A DNA stretch of 5,231 nt, from the NCBI GenBank assembly GCA_945861995.1, contig CAMAWZ010000185.1, positions 1-5,231 of the forward strand, written 5' to 3'. The translations under genes and the position numbers were made by a program. The notes below the pieces were generated by a model. It saw nothing but the letters and a program-made list of their open reading frames with translations, was not told the origin of the DNA and ran no database searches. Positions within the stretch are counted from its first letter, which is position 1. Each line of letters starts with the position of its first letter. Source of the DNA: Pseudorhodobacter antarcticus (GTDB lineage Bacteria; Pseudomonadota; Alphaproteobacteria; Rhodobacterales; Rhodobacteraceae). Shown piece by piece: positions 1 to 5,135 of the stretch.

Positions 1-1019
1 TCGCGTGCCCGCGCCACGGCCTGCTCATAAGGCGCGCCATCGCTGCGCATCGCGCCGCGCGTGTCCATCAGGCGGTAAAGGGGCAGGTTTGCGCGTTTGG
101 CCACGAGGTAGTCGTTAACATCATGCGCGCCCGTGATTTTCACCGCGCCCGACCCAAGGGCAGGGTCTGGGTATTCATCGGCAATAATCGGGATCAGTCG
201 GTCGCACAGCGGCAGATGCACCATCTTGCCCACAATCGGGGCATAGCGGGGATCAGACGGGTTCACCGCAACCGCACCATCCCCCAGCATGGTCTCAGGC
301 CGCGTGGTGGCGATGGAAATGTAATCGCGCGTCTCGCGTAGCACCACCGCGCCGTCCGCGTCCCGTTCGACATACTCATATGTCTCGCCTCCCGCGAGGC
401 GATATTTGAAATGCCACATATGGCCCGCAACTTCGGTATTTTCGACTTCCAAATCCGAAATAGCGGTTTCAAAGTGCGGGTCCCAGTTGACCAAACGCTT
501 GCCGCGATAGATTAGGCCCTTGTTATACATATCGACGAAAACCTTGATCACCGCATCGGGGAAGTTCCCCGACATGGTGAACGCCTCGCGGTCCCAATCG
601 CAGCTAGCGCCAAGGCGTTTCAGCTGGTTGATGATCGTGCCGCCTGATTGATCCTTCCACTCCCAAACTTTGGCCAAAAACGCCTCGCGCCCCATTTCGC
701 GGCGCGTGGGGGCCTGCGATTTGGCAAGCTCCCTTTCCACCACCATCTGCGTCGCAATGCCTGCATGATCGGTGCCCACCTGCCACAGCGTGTCATGGCC
801 CCGCATACGGTGCCAGCGGATCAGAATATCCTGCAGCGTGTTGTTGAACGCGTGGCCCATATGCAGCGAACCCGTCACATTGGGCGGCGGGATCATAATG
901 GAAAACGCCTCTGCGCCTGCCTTGGCATTCGCGCCCGCCGCGCCGACCTTGCGGTCCTGCCAAAGGGCCGAAATTCGCGCCTCGGCGGCGCTTGCGTCAA
1001 AGTTCTTTTCCATTGGCAT
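1..1019 (-). CDS. valS: Valyl-tRNA synthetase, N-terminal part (3' end cut by window edge)
   Basis: Class I aminoacyl-tRNA synthetase that charges tRNA-Val with valine in the cytoplasm. The reverse strand reads open for 339 codons and runs off the left edge; bacterial ValRS has roughly 900-1000 residues, so about a third is visible. Seen: the HIGH-type signature in PPPNVTGSLHMGHAF (HMGH at residues 53-56), GTDHAGIATQ (82-91), LVNWDPHFETAISDLEVE (176-193), the editing-domain motif TTRPETMLGD (238-247) and GAVKITGAHDVNDY (291-304). The KMSKS loop and tRNA-binding C-terminus lie outside the window. I chose the ATG at 1019 because GAGGTGA sits 4 nt upstream; the ATG at 1013 (MEKNF) is an in-frame alternative. 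The Lrp-type gene lies upstream on the same strand, 137 bp away, so co-transcription is possible but the gap suggests an own promoter. The family assignment is very secure. Confidence 0.97.
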   Translation of the reverse strand, partial: MPMEKNFDASAAEARISALWQDRKVGAAGANAKAGAEAFSIMIPPPNVTGSLHMGHAFNNTLQDILIRWHRMRGHDTLWQVGTDHAGIATQMVVERELAKSQAPTRREMGREAFLAKVWEWKDQSGGTIINQLKRLGASCDWDREAFTMSGNFPDAVIKVFVDMYNKGLIYRGKRLVNWDPHFETAISDLEVENTEVAGHMWHFKYRLAGGETYEYVERDADGAVVLRETRDYISIATTRPETMLGDGAVAVNPSDPRYAPIVGKMVHLPLCDRLIPIIADEYPDPALGSGAVKITGAHDVNDYLVAKRANLPLYRLMDTRGAMRSDGAPYEQAVARAR

Positions 1020-1023
1020 TGCT

Positions 1024-1030
1024 TCACCTC
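1024..1030 (-). promoter_or_regulatory. Ribosome binding site of valS
   Basis: The reverse strand reads GAGGTGA, a seven-base match to the Shine-Dalgarno consensus, 4 nt before the ATG at 1019 and 10 nt before the ATG at 1013. It supports the first of the two close ATGs, although the second cannot be excluded. Confidence 0.7.
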
Positions 1031-1042
1031 ATCTTTGGTCCA

Positions 1043-1071
1043 GCCATAGCGAACCTCTGCGAAAAGGCCAA
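1043..1071 (-). promoter_or_regulatory. Candidate valS promoter
   Basis: On the reverse strand TTGGCC (1066-1071) is followed after exactly 17 bases by TATGGC (1043-1048), which would start transcription near 1036 and give a short leader before valS. The -35 box matches four of six consensus bases and the -10 box three of six, so this is a weak prediction resting mainly on spacing and position. Confidence 0.3.
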
Positions 1072-1076
1072 GACTA

Positions 1077-1119
1077 GCTTTTTTAGTTCGGGCTTTTTAG
1101 TCTGCGCTTTTTAGACTGC
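1077..1119. repeat. Three tandem copies of a 14-15 bp T-rich unit in the valS leader
   Basis: The plus strand shows GCTTTTTTAGTTCGG (1077-1091), GCTTTTTAGTCTGC (1092-1105) and GCTTTTTAGACTGC (1106-1119), followed by a degenerate start of a fourth unit (GCTTTCATTTT). The last two units differ at one base. The unit is A-rich on the valS/lrp coding strand. TAGTCT at 1098-1103 can pair either with AGACTA at 1071-1076 or, with five bases, with AGACT at 1113-1117. No protein-coding role is visible; it lies wholly in the 137-bp gap between the lrp-type stop and the valS start. Confidence 0.75.
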
Positions 1120-1156
1120 GCTTTCATTTTGGCCCAAATACCTATCCCGCAGGCAC

Positions 1157-1588
1157 CTATACCGCCCGATCCAGACGGGTCGAAAGATGGATCAGGCTTT
1201 CGGATGATTTCACCCCCGCCATTTGCCCGATCTGATCCAGCACCGCGTCAAGAACCGATGTATTCGCTGTCGCGATCTGTAGCAGCAAATCGACGCGGCC
1301 CGAAGTTGAGAACACCCGCTCCACCTCGGGGATGGATTTCAGCCGCGCCAAAATCGCCGCCTGTGCACGCGGTTCAATCGTCAGTAATACCGATGCGCGC
1401 AAGCGGCCCTGCCGGGCAGCCTCGCCCAGTTTCACGGTGTAACCCGCGATCACGCCCGTGACCTCTAAACGCTCTAGCCGCGCTTGGATGGTCGACCTTG
1501 CCACCTTCAGCCTGCGCGCCAAAGTCGCCACAGAAATCCGTGCATCCGCCCCCAAAAGGGCCAAAATGCTATTGTCCAAATCATCCAT
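1157..1588 (-). CDS. Lrp/AsnC-family transcriptional regulator
   Basis: A 143-residue DNA-binding regulator of the leucine-responsive/AsnC family, which typically binds an amino acid through its C-terminal RAM domain and works as dimers or higher oligomers. Seen: an N-terminal MDDLDNSILALLGADARIS, a winged helix-turn-helix at about 18-50 (ATLARRLKVARSTIQARLERL, then VIAGY), and an alpha/beta RAM domain at about 63-138 with STSGRVDLLLQI (94-105) and GVKSSESLIHLST (125-137). The length is typical of the family. The open frame extends 23 codons further upstream, but the ATG at 1588 has AGAGGTG just before it and starts exactly where family members start. It is transcribed divergently from the decarboxylase at 1812, which suggests that the decarboxylase is its target and that it also regulates itself. 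The effector amino acid cannot be read from the sequence; lysine or ornithine would be the natural guess. Confidence 0.93.
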   Translation of the reverse strand: MDDLDNSILALLGADARISVATLARRLKVARSTIQARLERLEVTGVIAGYTVKLGEAARQGRLRASVLLTIEPRAQAAILARLKSIPEVERVFSTSGRVDLLLQIATANTSVLDAVLDQIGQMAGVKSSESLIHLSTRLDRAV

Positions 1589-1591
1589 ATG

Positions 1592-1598
1592 CACCTCT
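1592..1598 (-). promoter_or_regulatory. Ribosome binding site fixing the start of the Lrp-type regulator
   Basis: The reverse strand reads AGAGGTG, with the GAGG core 5 nt before the ATG at 1588. It has the same GAGGTG core as the valS site and favours this internal ATG over the longer upstream extension of the frame. Confidence 0.7.
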
Positions 1599-1631
1599 GA
1601 CTTGGCACCTTGCAATATGTAGTGCCGTTTC

Positions 1632-1645
1632 GTCATTATAACGAC
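1632..1645 (-). promoter_or_regulatory. Imperfect palindrome overlapping a TATAAT box of the regulator gene
   Basis: GTCATTATAACGAC is a 14-bp inverted repeat with a single mismatched pair. On the reverse strand it contains TATAAT (1635-1640), a perfect -10 hexamer that would start transcription near 1628, about 40 nt ahead of the regulator's ATG. I see no good -35 hexamer 17 bp upstream. A palindrome sitting on the -10 box of an Lrp-type gene is the expected layout for autoregulation, but binding is inferred. Confidence 0.4.
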
Positions 1646-1658
1646 TTTTCGCGCCATT

Positions 1659-1664
1659 TATATA
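1659..1664 (+). promoter_or_regulatory. Candidate -10 box for the decarboxylase gene
   Basis: TATATA lies in the AT-rich part of the divergent gap and would start transcription near 1671, giving a leader of about 140 nt before the decarboxylase ATG. The region 17 bp upstream (TTATAA, 1636-1641) is a poor -35 box and overlaps the regulator's own -10 box on the other strand, so the two promoters would be back to back. An activator-dependent promoter is one explanation for the poor -35 box. Confidence 0.3.
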
Positions 1665-1683
1665 GTTTTGTTCGGTGAAGTTG

Positions 1684-1699
1684 TGCCGCATATGCGGCA
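1684..1699. promoter_or_regulatory. Perfect 16-bp palindrome, candidate operator or RNA hairpin
   Basis: TGCCGCATATGCGGCA is a perfect inverted repeat. As DNA it could be an operator for the divergent Lrp-type regulator; its centre is 53 bp from the centre of the palindrome at 1632-1645, close to five helical turns. As RNA in the decarboxylase leader it would fold into a 6-bp stem with an AUAU loop. The two palindromes do not share sequence, so one protein binding both is not shown. Confidence 0.5.
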
Positions 1700-1756
1700 T
1701 TCTGAAATGGCAGGAAAAGGGCGGCTCATACGCACCTGGCCTGGTTGGAAAAACCG

Positions 1757-1786
1757 CGCTGGGACTGCAATTTTGCGGCTTCAGCG
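1757..1786 (+). promoter_or_regulatory. Hairpin in the 5' leader of the decarboxylase mRNA
   Basis: CGCTGGGACTGCA (1757-1769) folds back on TGCGGCTTCAGCG (1774-1786) around an ATTT loop. Twelve of thirteen positions pair, three of them as G-U, with one A-C mismatch. It ends 12 nt before the AAAGGA ribosome binding site at 1799-1804. It is not followed by a T-tract, so it is not a standard terminator. Together with the palindrome at 1684-1699 and a short GGTT/AACC stem near 1743-1755 it suggests a structured leader. Ornithine decarboxylase genes of alphaproteobacteria are known to carry a leader RNA called the speF motif, but I cannot confirm its consensus here. Confidence 0.35.
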
Positions 1787-1798
1787 TCTTATTGGCCG

Positions 1799-1804
1799 AA
1801 AGGA
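1799..1804 (+). promoter_or_regulatory. Ribosome binding site fixing the decarboxylase start
   Basis: AAAGGA stands 7 nt before the ATG at 1812. The open frame reaches back to a TTG at 1668, but that extension has no ribosome binding site of this quality and no resemblance to the family, so it is read as untranslated leader. Confidence 0.7.
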
Positions 1805-1811
1805 AACGCCG

Positions 1812-2969
1812 ATGGGACTGTCGAAAACAATCTGGACCAATCCGACCGAATATCTGCGCGCCGAAGCGCCAGAAAACCCCGTATTGTTCTTTTCTCCCGC
1901 TGCCGTGCAATCTGTGGCGCGCCGCTTTTTGGCGGGATTTCCTGGGTTGGTGACCTATGCGGTCAAATCCAACCCCACCGAAGAGATGATCGAAAATCTG
2001 GTCACCGCTGGCGTGCAAGGCTTTGATTGTGCATCGCCTTTTGAAATTGCGCTGATCCGCCGCCTGTCGCCTGACGCGGCTATTCACTATCACAACCCCA
2101 TCCGCTCGCGCAGCGAGATTCATTTTGCGGTGGGTCATAAGGTCACCGTCTATTCGGTGGACAGCGCCTCGGAGCTGGCCAAACTAACTGCGATGGTGCC
2201 CGTTCAAATTGGCGGGCAACGGGTCGAAATCTCGGTGCGGTTCAAGCTGCCCGTTCAGGGTGCGGCCTATAACTTTGGCGCAAAGTTCGGCGCGACCAGC
2301 GAGCAGGCGGCCGAGCTTTTGCGCGCTGTGGCGGCGGCGGGCTTTACCCCTTCGCTGACGTTCCACGGCGGCACCCAGTGCAATGATGCGCAGGTTTGGG
2401 CCGCCTATATCCGCGAGGCGGCGGTTATCGCGCGCGCGGCCGGTGTCAAAATCGCCCGCCTGAACGTGGGCGGCGGCTTCCCCAGCCACCGCGATGCGCA
2501 AACCGCGCCAAATTTTGACGCAATTTTCAAGGTTATTGCCGATACCGCCCGCGCGGCCTTTGGCGGCGATCTGCCAGCCTTGGTGTGCGAGCCTGGCCGC
2601 GCGCTGTGCGGTGATGCCTATACATTGGTTGCGCGCGTCAAGTCGGTGCGCGATGAAAACCATGTGTTCCTGAACGACGGCATCTACGGCGCGATGTTTG
2701 AATTCAGCCAAATCGGCATTATTGACCGCATTACTGTGCTGTCCGAAACCCTTGTGCCGCGCAGCGCGCCCATTCGCGCCCGCGTCACGTTTGGCCCCAC
2801 CTGCGATTCCGTTGACCGTCTGCCGGGCGAAGTGCCATTTCCTGCCGACATCGCAGAAGGCGATTACGTGGTTGTGGCGGGAATGGGCAGCTATTCCACC
2901 GTCACCAATAGCCGCTTTAACGGATTTGGTGAATTGGGCATGGTCACAGTCTTGGGCCTTGGCGTATAA
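1812..2969 (+). CDS. Fold-type III PLP-dependent decarboxylase, ornithine (or lysine/ornithine) decarboxylase type
   Basis: A 385-residue alanine-racemase-fold enzyme of the Orn/DAP/Arg decarboxylase group 2 family, expected to decarboxylate ornithine to putrescine (or lysine to cadaverine) in the cytoplasm. Seen in order: TYAVKSN with the PLP-binding lysine K52; GFDCAS (70-75); YHNPIRS (93-99); YSVDSASEL (114-122); KFGAT (158-162); TFHGGTQC with H185; NVGGGFP (218-224) and CEPGR (259-263), which hold the PLP phosphate; NDGIYG (288-293); FGPTCDSVDRL with the active-site pair C331-D332; and MGSYSTVTNSRFNGFGE with Y361. The length is near the usual 380-420. The GPTCD motif at the dimer interface points to the ornithine decarboxylase branch rather than to diaminopimelate decarboxylase. 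The segment after NDGIYG differs from eukaryotic enzymes, where an aspartate contacts the substrate's distal amine, so ornithine versus lysine is not settled. It is divergent from the Lrp-type gene and followed by a strong terminator, so it is probably monocistronic. Confidence 0.92.
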   Translation: MGLSKTIWTNPTEYLRAEAPENPVLFFSPAAVQSVARRFLAGFPGLVTYAVKSNPTEEMIENLVTAGVQGFDCASPFEIALIRRLSPDAAIHYHNPIRSRSEIHFAVGHKVTVYSVDSASELAKLTAMVPVQIGGQRVEISVRFKLPVQGAAYNFGAKFGATSEQAAELLRAVAAAGFTPSLTFHGGTQCNDAQVWAAYIREAAVIARAAGVKIARLNVGGGFPSHRDAQTAPNFDAIFKVIADTARAAFGGDLPALVCEPGRALCGDAYTLVARVKSVRDENHVFLNDGIYGAMFEFSQIGIIDRITVLSETLVPRSAPIRARVTFGPTCDSVDRLPGEVPFPADIAEGDYVVVAGMGSYSTVTNSRFNGFGELGMVTVLGLGV

Positions 2970-3003
2970 AATTCCGCGCACAAAGCCCGCGACATTACGT
3001 CAT

Positions 3004-3030
3004 AAAACGCCCCTTCCGGGGCGTTTTTTT
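3004..3030 (+). terminator. Intrinsic terminator after the decarboxylase gene
   Basis: AAAACGCCCC (3004-3013) and GGGGCGTTTT (3018-3027) form a perfect 10-bp stem around a TTCC loop; seven consecutive T (3024-3030) include the end of the stem. It lies 35 nt after the TAA stop at 2969 and separates the decarboxylase from the hydrolase gene downstream. Confidence 0.93.
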
Positions 3031-3138
3031 CATATGTGCTGATCTGTAATGCGGCAAAATTTGCGGATCGCGCCGTTAACGCTGTATTCGGAAGCCTAGG
3101 GCAAACTTGGGTGAAGTGGTTTGGCAAGGGTAAAACGC

Positions 3139-4206
3139 ATGTCGCTGGTGGAACGCGCGCGGCGCTGGTGGAACGGCTATGTCACGGTGGAAACCGCCGC
3201 CGCCGCTGTGCCCGCCAGCGGCTTGCGCAGCTCGGTCGATCATGTGATTATTCTAGACGGCACGCTGTCCACCTTGCAGGCGGGGCAAGAGGGCAACGCG
3301 GGCCTTCTGTATCATCTGCTGACACAAAACGGCACGCGCCACCGCCATTCTTTGCAAAATGTCTATTACGAGCCGGGCCAGCAATGGGAAAGCTGGCGCA
3401 GGGGTATTCACATTATCGAAGGGCGGGGCGTGAACCCGCAAATTCTGCGCGCCTATGGCTGGCTGGCCAGTCACTACCGCGAAGGGGATCGCATTTTTCT
3501 GTTCGGATATTCGCGTGGGGCTTATGCCGTGCGCGCGCTGGCGGGGATGCTGGGGCGCGTGGGGTTGCTCAAACACAGCCATGCCACACAAAGCGCAGTC
3601 AACCTTGCCTTTCGCCACTACATGCGCGGCGGCACACGGCCCGCCGCGCGCGCATTTGCACAGTTGTACTGCCATCCGGCTACGCGCATTCGCATGGTGG
3701 GTGTGTGGGATACTGTCAAAGCACTGGGCCTGCGCGTGCCAATTTTATGGCGGTTTGTGTCCAAGGTGCATGATTTTCCTGACAATTATCTGTCCGAAGT
3801 GGTCGATGCGGGCTTTCACGCCCTTGCCGCCGATGAAACCCGCGCTGCTTTTGCTCCTGAATTGTGGGAAAGTCATCCAGACAGCGCGGCGCGGGTGCAA
3901 CAAGTTTGGTTTGCTGGCACGCATGGTGATATCGGCGGCAATATTGGCCGCTACCCCGAATGCCGCACATTGGCCAATGTTCCGCTGACATGGATGCTGG
4001 AACGGGCCGAAGATATGGGGCTAAACCTGCCTGAAAACTGGCGCGCGCAATTTCCCTGCGATGTGAATGCGCCCATGGTCGGCACATGGCGCGGTTTTGG
4101 CCTGTGGTTCATATCGCGCGCGAGGCGCAAGATCGGGCGCGACGCATCCGAAGCGACGCACCCCAGCATATCCCAGCGCCGTTCCCATATGTGGTGGGAG
4201 TTTTGA
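3139..4206 (+). CDS. DUF2235-family alpha/beta hydrolase
   Basis: A 355-residue protein with the hallmarks of the DUF2235 family, an alpha/beta-hydrolase group that includes the Tle1-type phospholipase effectors of type VI secretion as well as many uncharacterised proteins. Seen: the first strand VIILDGT (36-42) in place of the usual 'DGTW'; VYYEPG (75-80); the nucleophile elbow FGYSRGAY (122-129) with serine S125; GVWDTV (188-193) with the likely acid D191; HALAADETRAAF (227-238); and WFAGTHGDIGG (257-267) with the likely catalytic H262. All three triad positions are present, so it should be active. There is no signal peptide or membrane segment, so a cytoplasmic location is likely. The ATG at 3139 is preceded by AAGG with 9-nt spacing; a TTG at 3121 is possible but poorer. 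TTGCGG (3061) and TATTCG (3085), 18 bp apart, are a weak candidate promoter. No secretion or immunity gene is adjacent. The substrate is unknown. Confidence 0.88.
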   Translation: MSLVERARRWWNGYVTVETAAAAVPASGLRSSVDHVIILDGTLSTLQAGQEGNAGLLYHLLTQNGTRHRHSLQNVYYEPGQQWESWRRGIHIIEGRGVNPQILRAYGWLASHYREGDRIFLFGYSRGAYAVRALAGMLGRVGLLKHSHATQSAVNLAFRHYMRGGTRPAARAFAQLYCHPATRIRMVGVWDTVKALGLRVPILWRFVSKVHDFPDNYLSEVVDAGFHALAADETRAAFAPELWESHPDSAARVQQVWFAGTHGDIGGNIGRYPECRTLANVPLTWMLERAEDMGLNLPENWRAQFPCDVNAPMVGTWRGFGLWFISRARRKIGRDASEATHPSISQRRSHMWWEF

Positions 4207-4220
4207 TGCCTTGGCGCGCA

Positions 4221-4283
4221 AAGGGGGCTTTGCCCCCAGCCTGCAAGCAGGCTTCCCCCAGGATATTTGAAGAGTTAGGAAGC
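4221..4283 (+). repeat. Compound 3'-end element, copy A (follows the hydrolase gene)
   Basis: Starting 14 nt after the hydrolase stop, it has three parts. Hairpin I is GGGGGC (4223-4228), TTT, GCCCCC (4232-4237). Hairpin II is AGCCTGC (4238-4244), AA, GCAGGCT (4247-4253). The tail is 29 nt long (4255-4283), beginning CCCCCAGGATATTTGAAG. The same order of parts occurs in copy B on the other strand. A GC-rich hairpin followed by an 'AGGATATTT' tail downstream of genes is a pattern I associate with Rhodobacterales genomes; that is recollection, not a search result. Confidence 0.75.
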
Positions 4284-4333
4284 ACGCAGACATTTTTTCT
4301 GCCGGCTTCCTAACTCTTCAAATATCCTGGGGG
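4255..4333. terminator. Perfect 29-bp inverted repeat between convergent genes, candidate two-way terminator or 3'-end stabiliser
   Basis: The left arm 4255-4283 and right arm 4305-4333 are perfect reverse complements over 29 bp. The 21-bp centre has an inner stem, GCAGA (4286-4290) with TCTGC (4298-4302), around CATTTTT. The whole is close to symmetric and would form a very long hairpin in transcripts from either strand. No T-tract follows the outer stem on either strand, so it is not a textbook intrinsic terminator; its place between the ends of two convergent genes is the argument for a termination or mRNA-end role. Confidence 0.5.
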
Positions 4334-4366
4334 TAAGGCCGAAGGCCAAGGGGGCAACGCCCCCTT
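4305..4366 (-). repeat. Compound 3'-end element, copy B (follows the kinase gene)
   Basis: Read on the reverse strand it begins 8 nt after the kinase stop. Hairpin I is AAGGGGGC, GTT, GCCCCCTT (4348-4366). Hairpin II is GGCC, TTC, GGCC (4337-4347). The tail is the same 29 nt (4305-4333) as in copy A, with no differences. Hairpin II has a different sequence from that of copy A but the same position and form, so structure is kept while sequence is not. Confidence 0.75.
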
Positions 4367-4374
4367 CTAGGTGC

Positions 4375-5133
4375 CTAGACCGCTGCCAACAGCGCATCCA
4401 CCTCTGCCCGCGACGGCATTGATGCCGCCGCCCCCGCGCGGGTGACGGAAATGCCCGCCACCGCGCAGCCAAAGCGCAATGCATCGCTCATCTCGCGCCC
4501 TTCGGCCAAGGCCACGGCAAGCCCTCCGTTAAAGGCATCGCCCGCGCCCGTGGTTTCGACAACGGGGCCTGCGTTAAAGGCGGGAACGTGCAAACTGCCC
4601 TTTGCGCCGCGATACAAAACGCCCCGTTCCCCCAAAGTCAGCACAACCGCACCAACGCCCCGCGCCATCAGCGCATCAGCGGCGGCTTCGGCGCTGGCGC
4701 GGTCGGTTACTTTCACCCCTGTCAGCGCCTCGGCTTCGGTCTCATTCGGCGTGATGATGTCGCACAGCGCCAGCATTCTATCGGTGAGGGGGGCAGCGGG
4801 GGCGGGGTTCAGAATGGTCATGACCCCATGTTTGCGCGCCAAGGCAAGACCCGTTTCGGCAGCGGGCAGGGGCTGTTCAAGTTGAGTTATAAAGATCCCC
4901 GCGCGGGCAATCAGGGATTCATGGGCGGCAACATCTTCGGGCGATATTCGCCCCGCAGCACCAGGCGCGACAATTATCGCGTTATCGCCGCTGGCCTGAT
5001 CGACAAAGATCATCGCAGCCCCCGTATAGCTGCCCTCATCTTCAATCACCGCAGGGCGCACCCCTGCCTTTGCCCAAACGCCCTGCGCCAGCTTTGCAAA
5101 ATCATCGCGGCCAAGGCGGGTGATGAAATGCAC
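4375..5133 (-). CDS. rbsK: PfkB-family sugar kinase, probably ribokinase: main body, frame broken near its N-terminus
   Basis: Carbohydrate kinase of the ribokinase (PfkB) family, expected to phosphorylate D-ribose to ribose 5-phosphate with ATP in the cytoplasm. The open frame gives 252 residues from a GTG at 5133, but this is not the natural start: the N-terminal region, including the substrate-binding GGKGSN motif, is encoded just upstream in another frame (5136-5231). Seen here: HFITRLGRDD (2-11); NPAPAAPL (109-116); ITPNETEAEALTG (127-139); TLGERGVLY (166-174); and the second PfkB signature ETTGAGDAFNGG (193-204) with the catalytic base D199 in GAGDAF. The end, MPSRAEVDALL, is also ribokinase-like. 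Body plus fragment plus a short part beyond the window would give about 300 residues, the usual ribokinase length. The downstream frame meets a TAA at 5167-5169. If not rescued, the product lacks the sugar-binding N-terminus and should be inactive. Confidence 0.85.
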   Translation of the reverse strand: MHFITRLGRDDFAKLAQGVWAKAGVRPAVIEDEGSYTGAAMIFVDQASGDNAIIVAPGAAGRISPEDVAAHESLIARAGIFITQLEQPLPAAETGLALARKHGVMTILNPAPAAPLTDRMLALCDIITPNETEAEALTGVKVTDRASAEAAADALMARGVGAVVLTLGERGVLYRGAKGSLHVPAFNAGPVVETTGAGDAFNGGLAVALAEGREMSDALRFGCAVAGISVTRAGAAASMPSRAEVDALLAAV

Positions 5134-5135
5134 AT

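Noticed and set aside
123..1077. Several plus-strand open frames opposite valS.
   Set aside because: The reverse strand is unmistakably ValRS throughout, and these frames have no domain or good ribosome binding site.
1589..1657. In-frame 23-codon extension of the Lrp-type regulator upstream of 1588.
   Set aside because: The internal ATG has AGAGGTG before it and begins at the family's normal first residues; the extension would cover the TATAAT box.
1668..1811. In-frame 48-codon N-terminal extension of the decarboxylase from a TTG at 1668.
   Set aside because: The ATG at 1812 has a good ribosome binding site and matches the usual start of the family; the extension overlaps the palindrome and hairpins of the leader.
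2184..2981. Long open frame on the minus strand opposite the decarboxylase gene.
   Set aside because: It mirrors a GC-rich gene with clear family motifs on the plus strand, and its translation shows no recognisable domain.
3054..3064. Short palindrome GCAAAATTTGC upstream of the hydrolase gene as an operator.
   Set aside because: It is short, AT-rich at the centre and has no second copy or regulator gene nearby, so chance is sufficient.
3143..3175. A 13-bp direct repeat (CGCTGGTGGAACG at 3143-3155 and 3163-3175) at the start of the hydrolase gene.
   Set aside because: It lies inside the coding sequence, the copies are read in different frames (SLVER and RRWWNG), and a single short pair in GC-rich code can arise by chance.
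4255..4333. The 29-bp inverted repeat as terminal repeats of an insertion sequence or MITE.
   Set aside because: Only 21 bp lie between the arms, no target-site duplication is visible, and each arm is part of a larger element tied to the end of its own gene.
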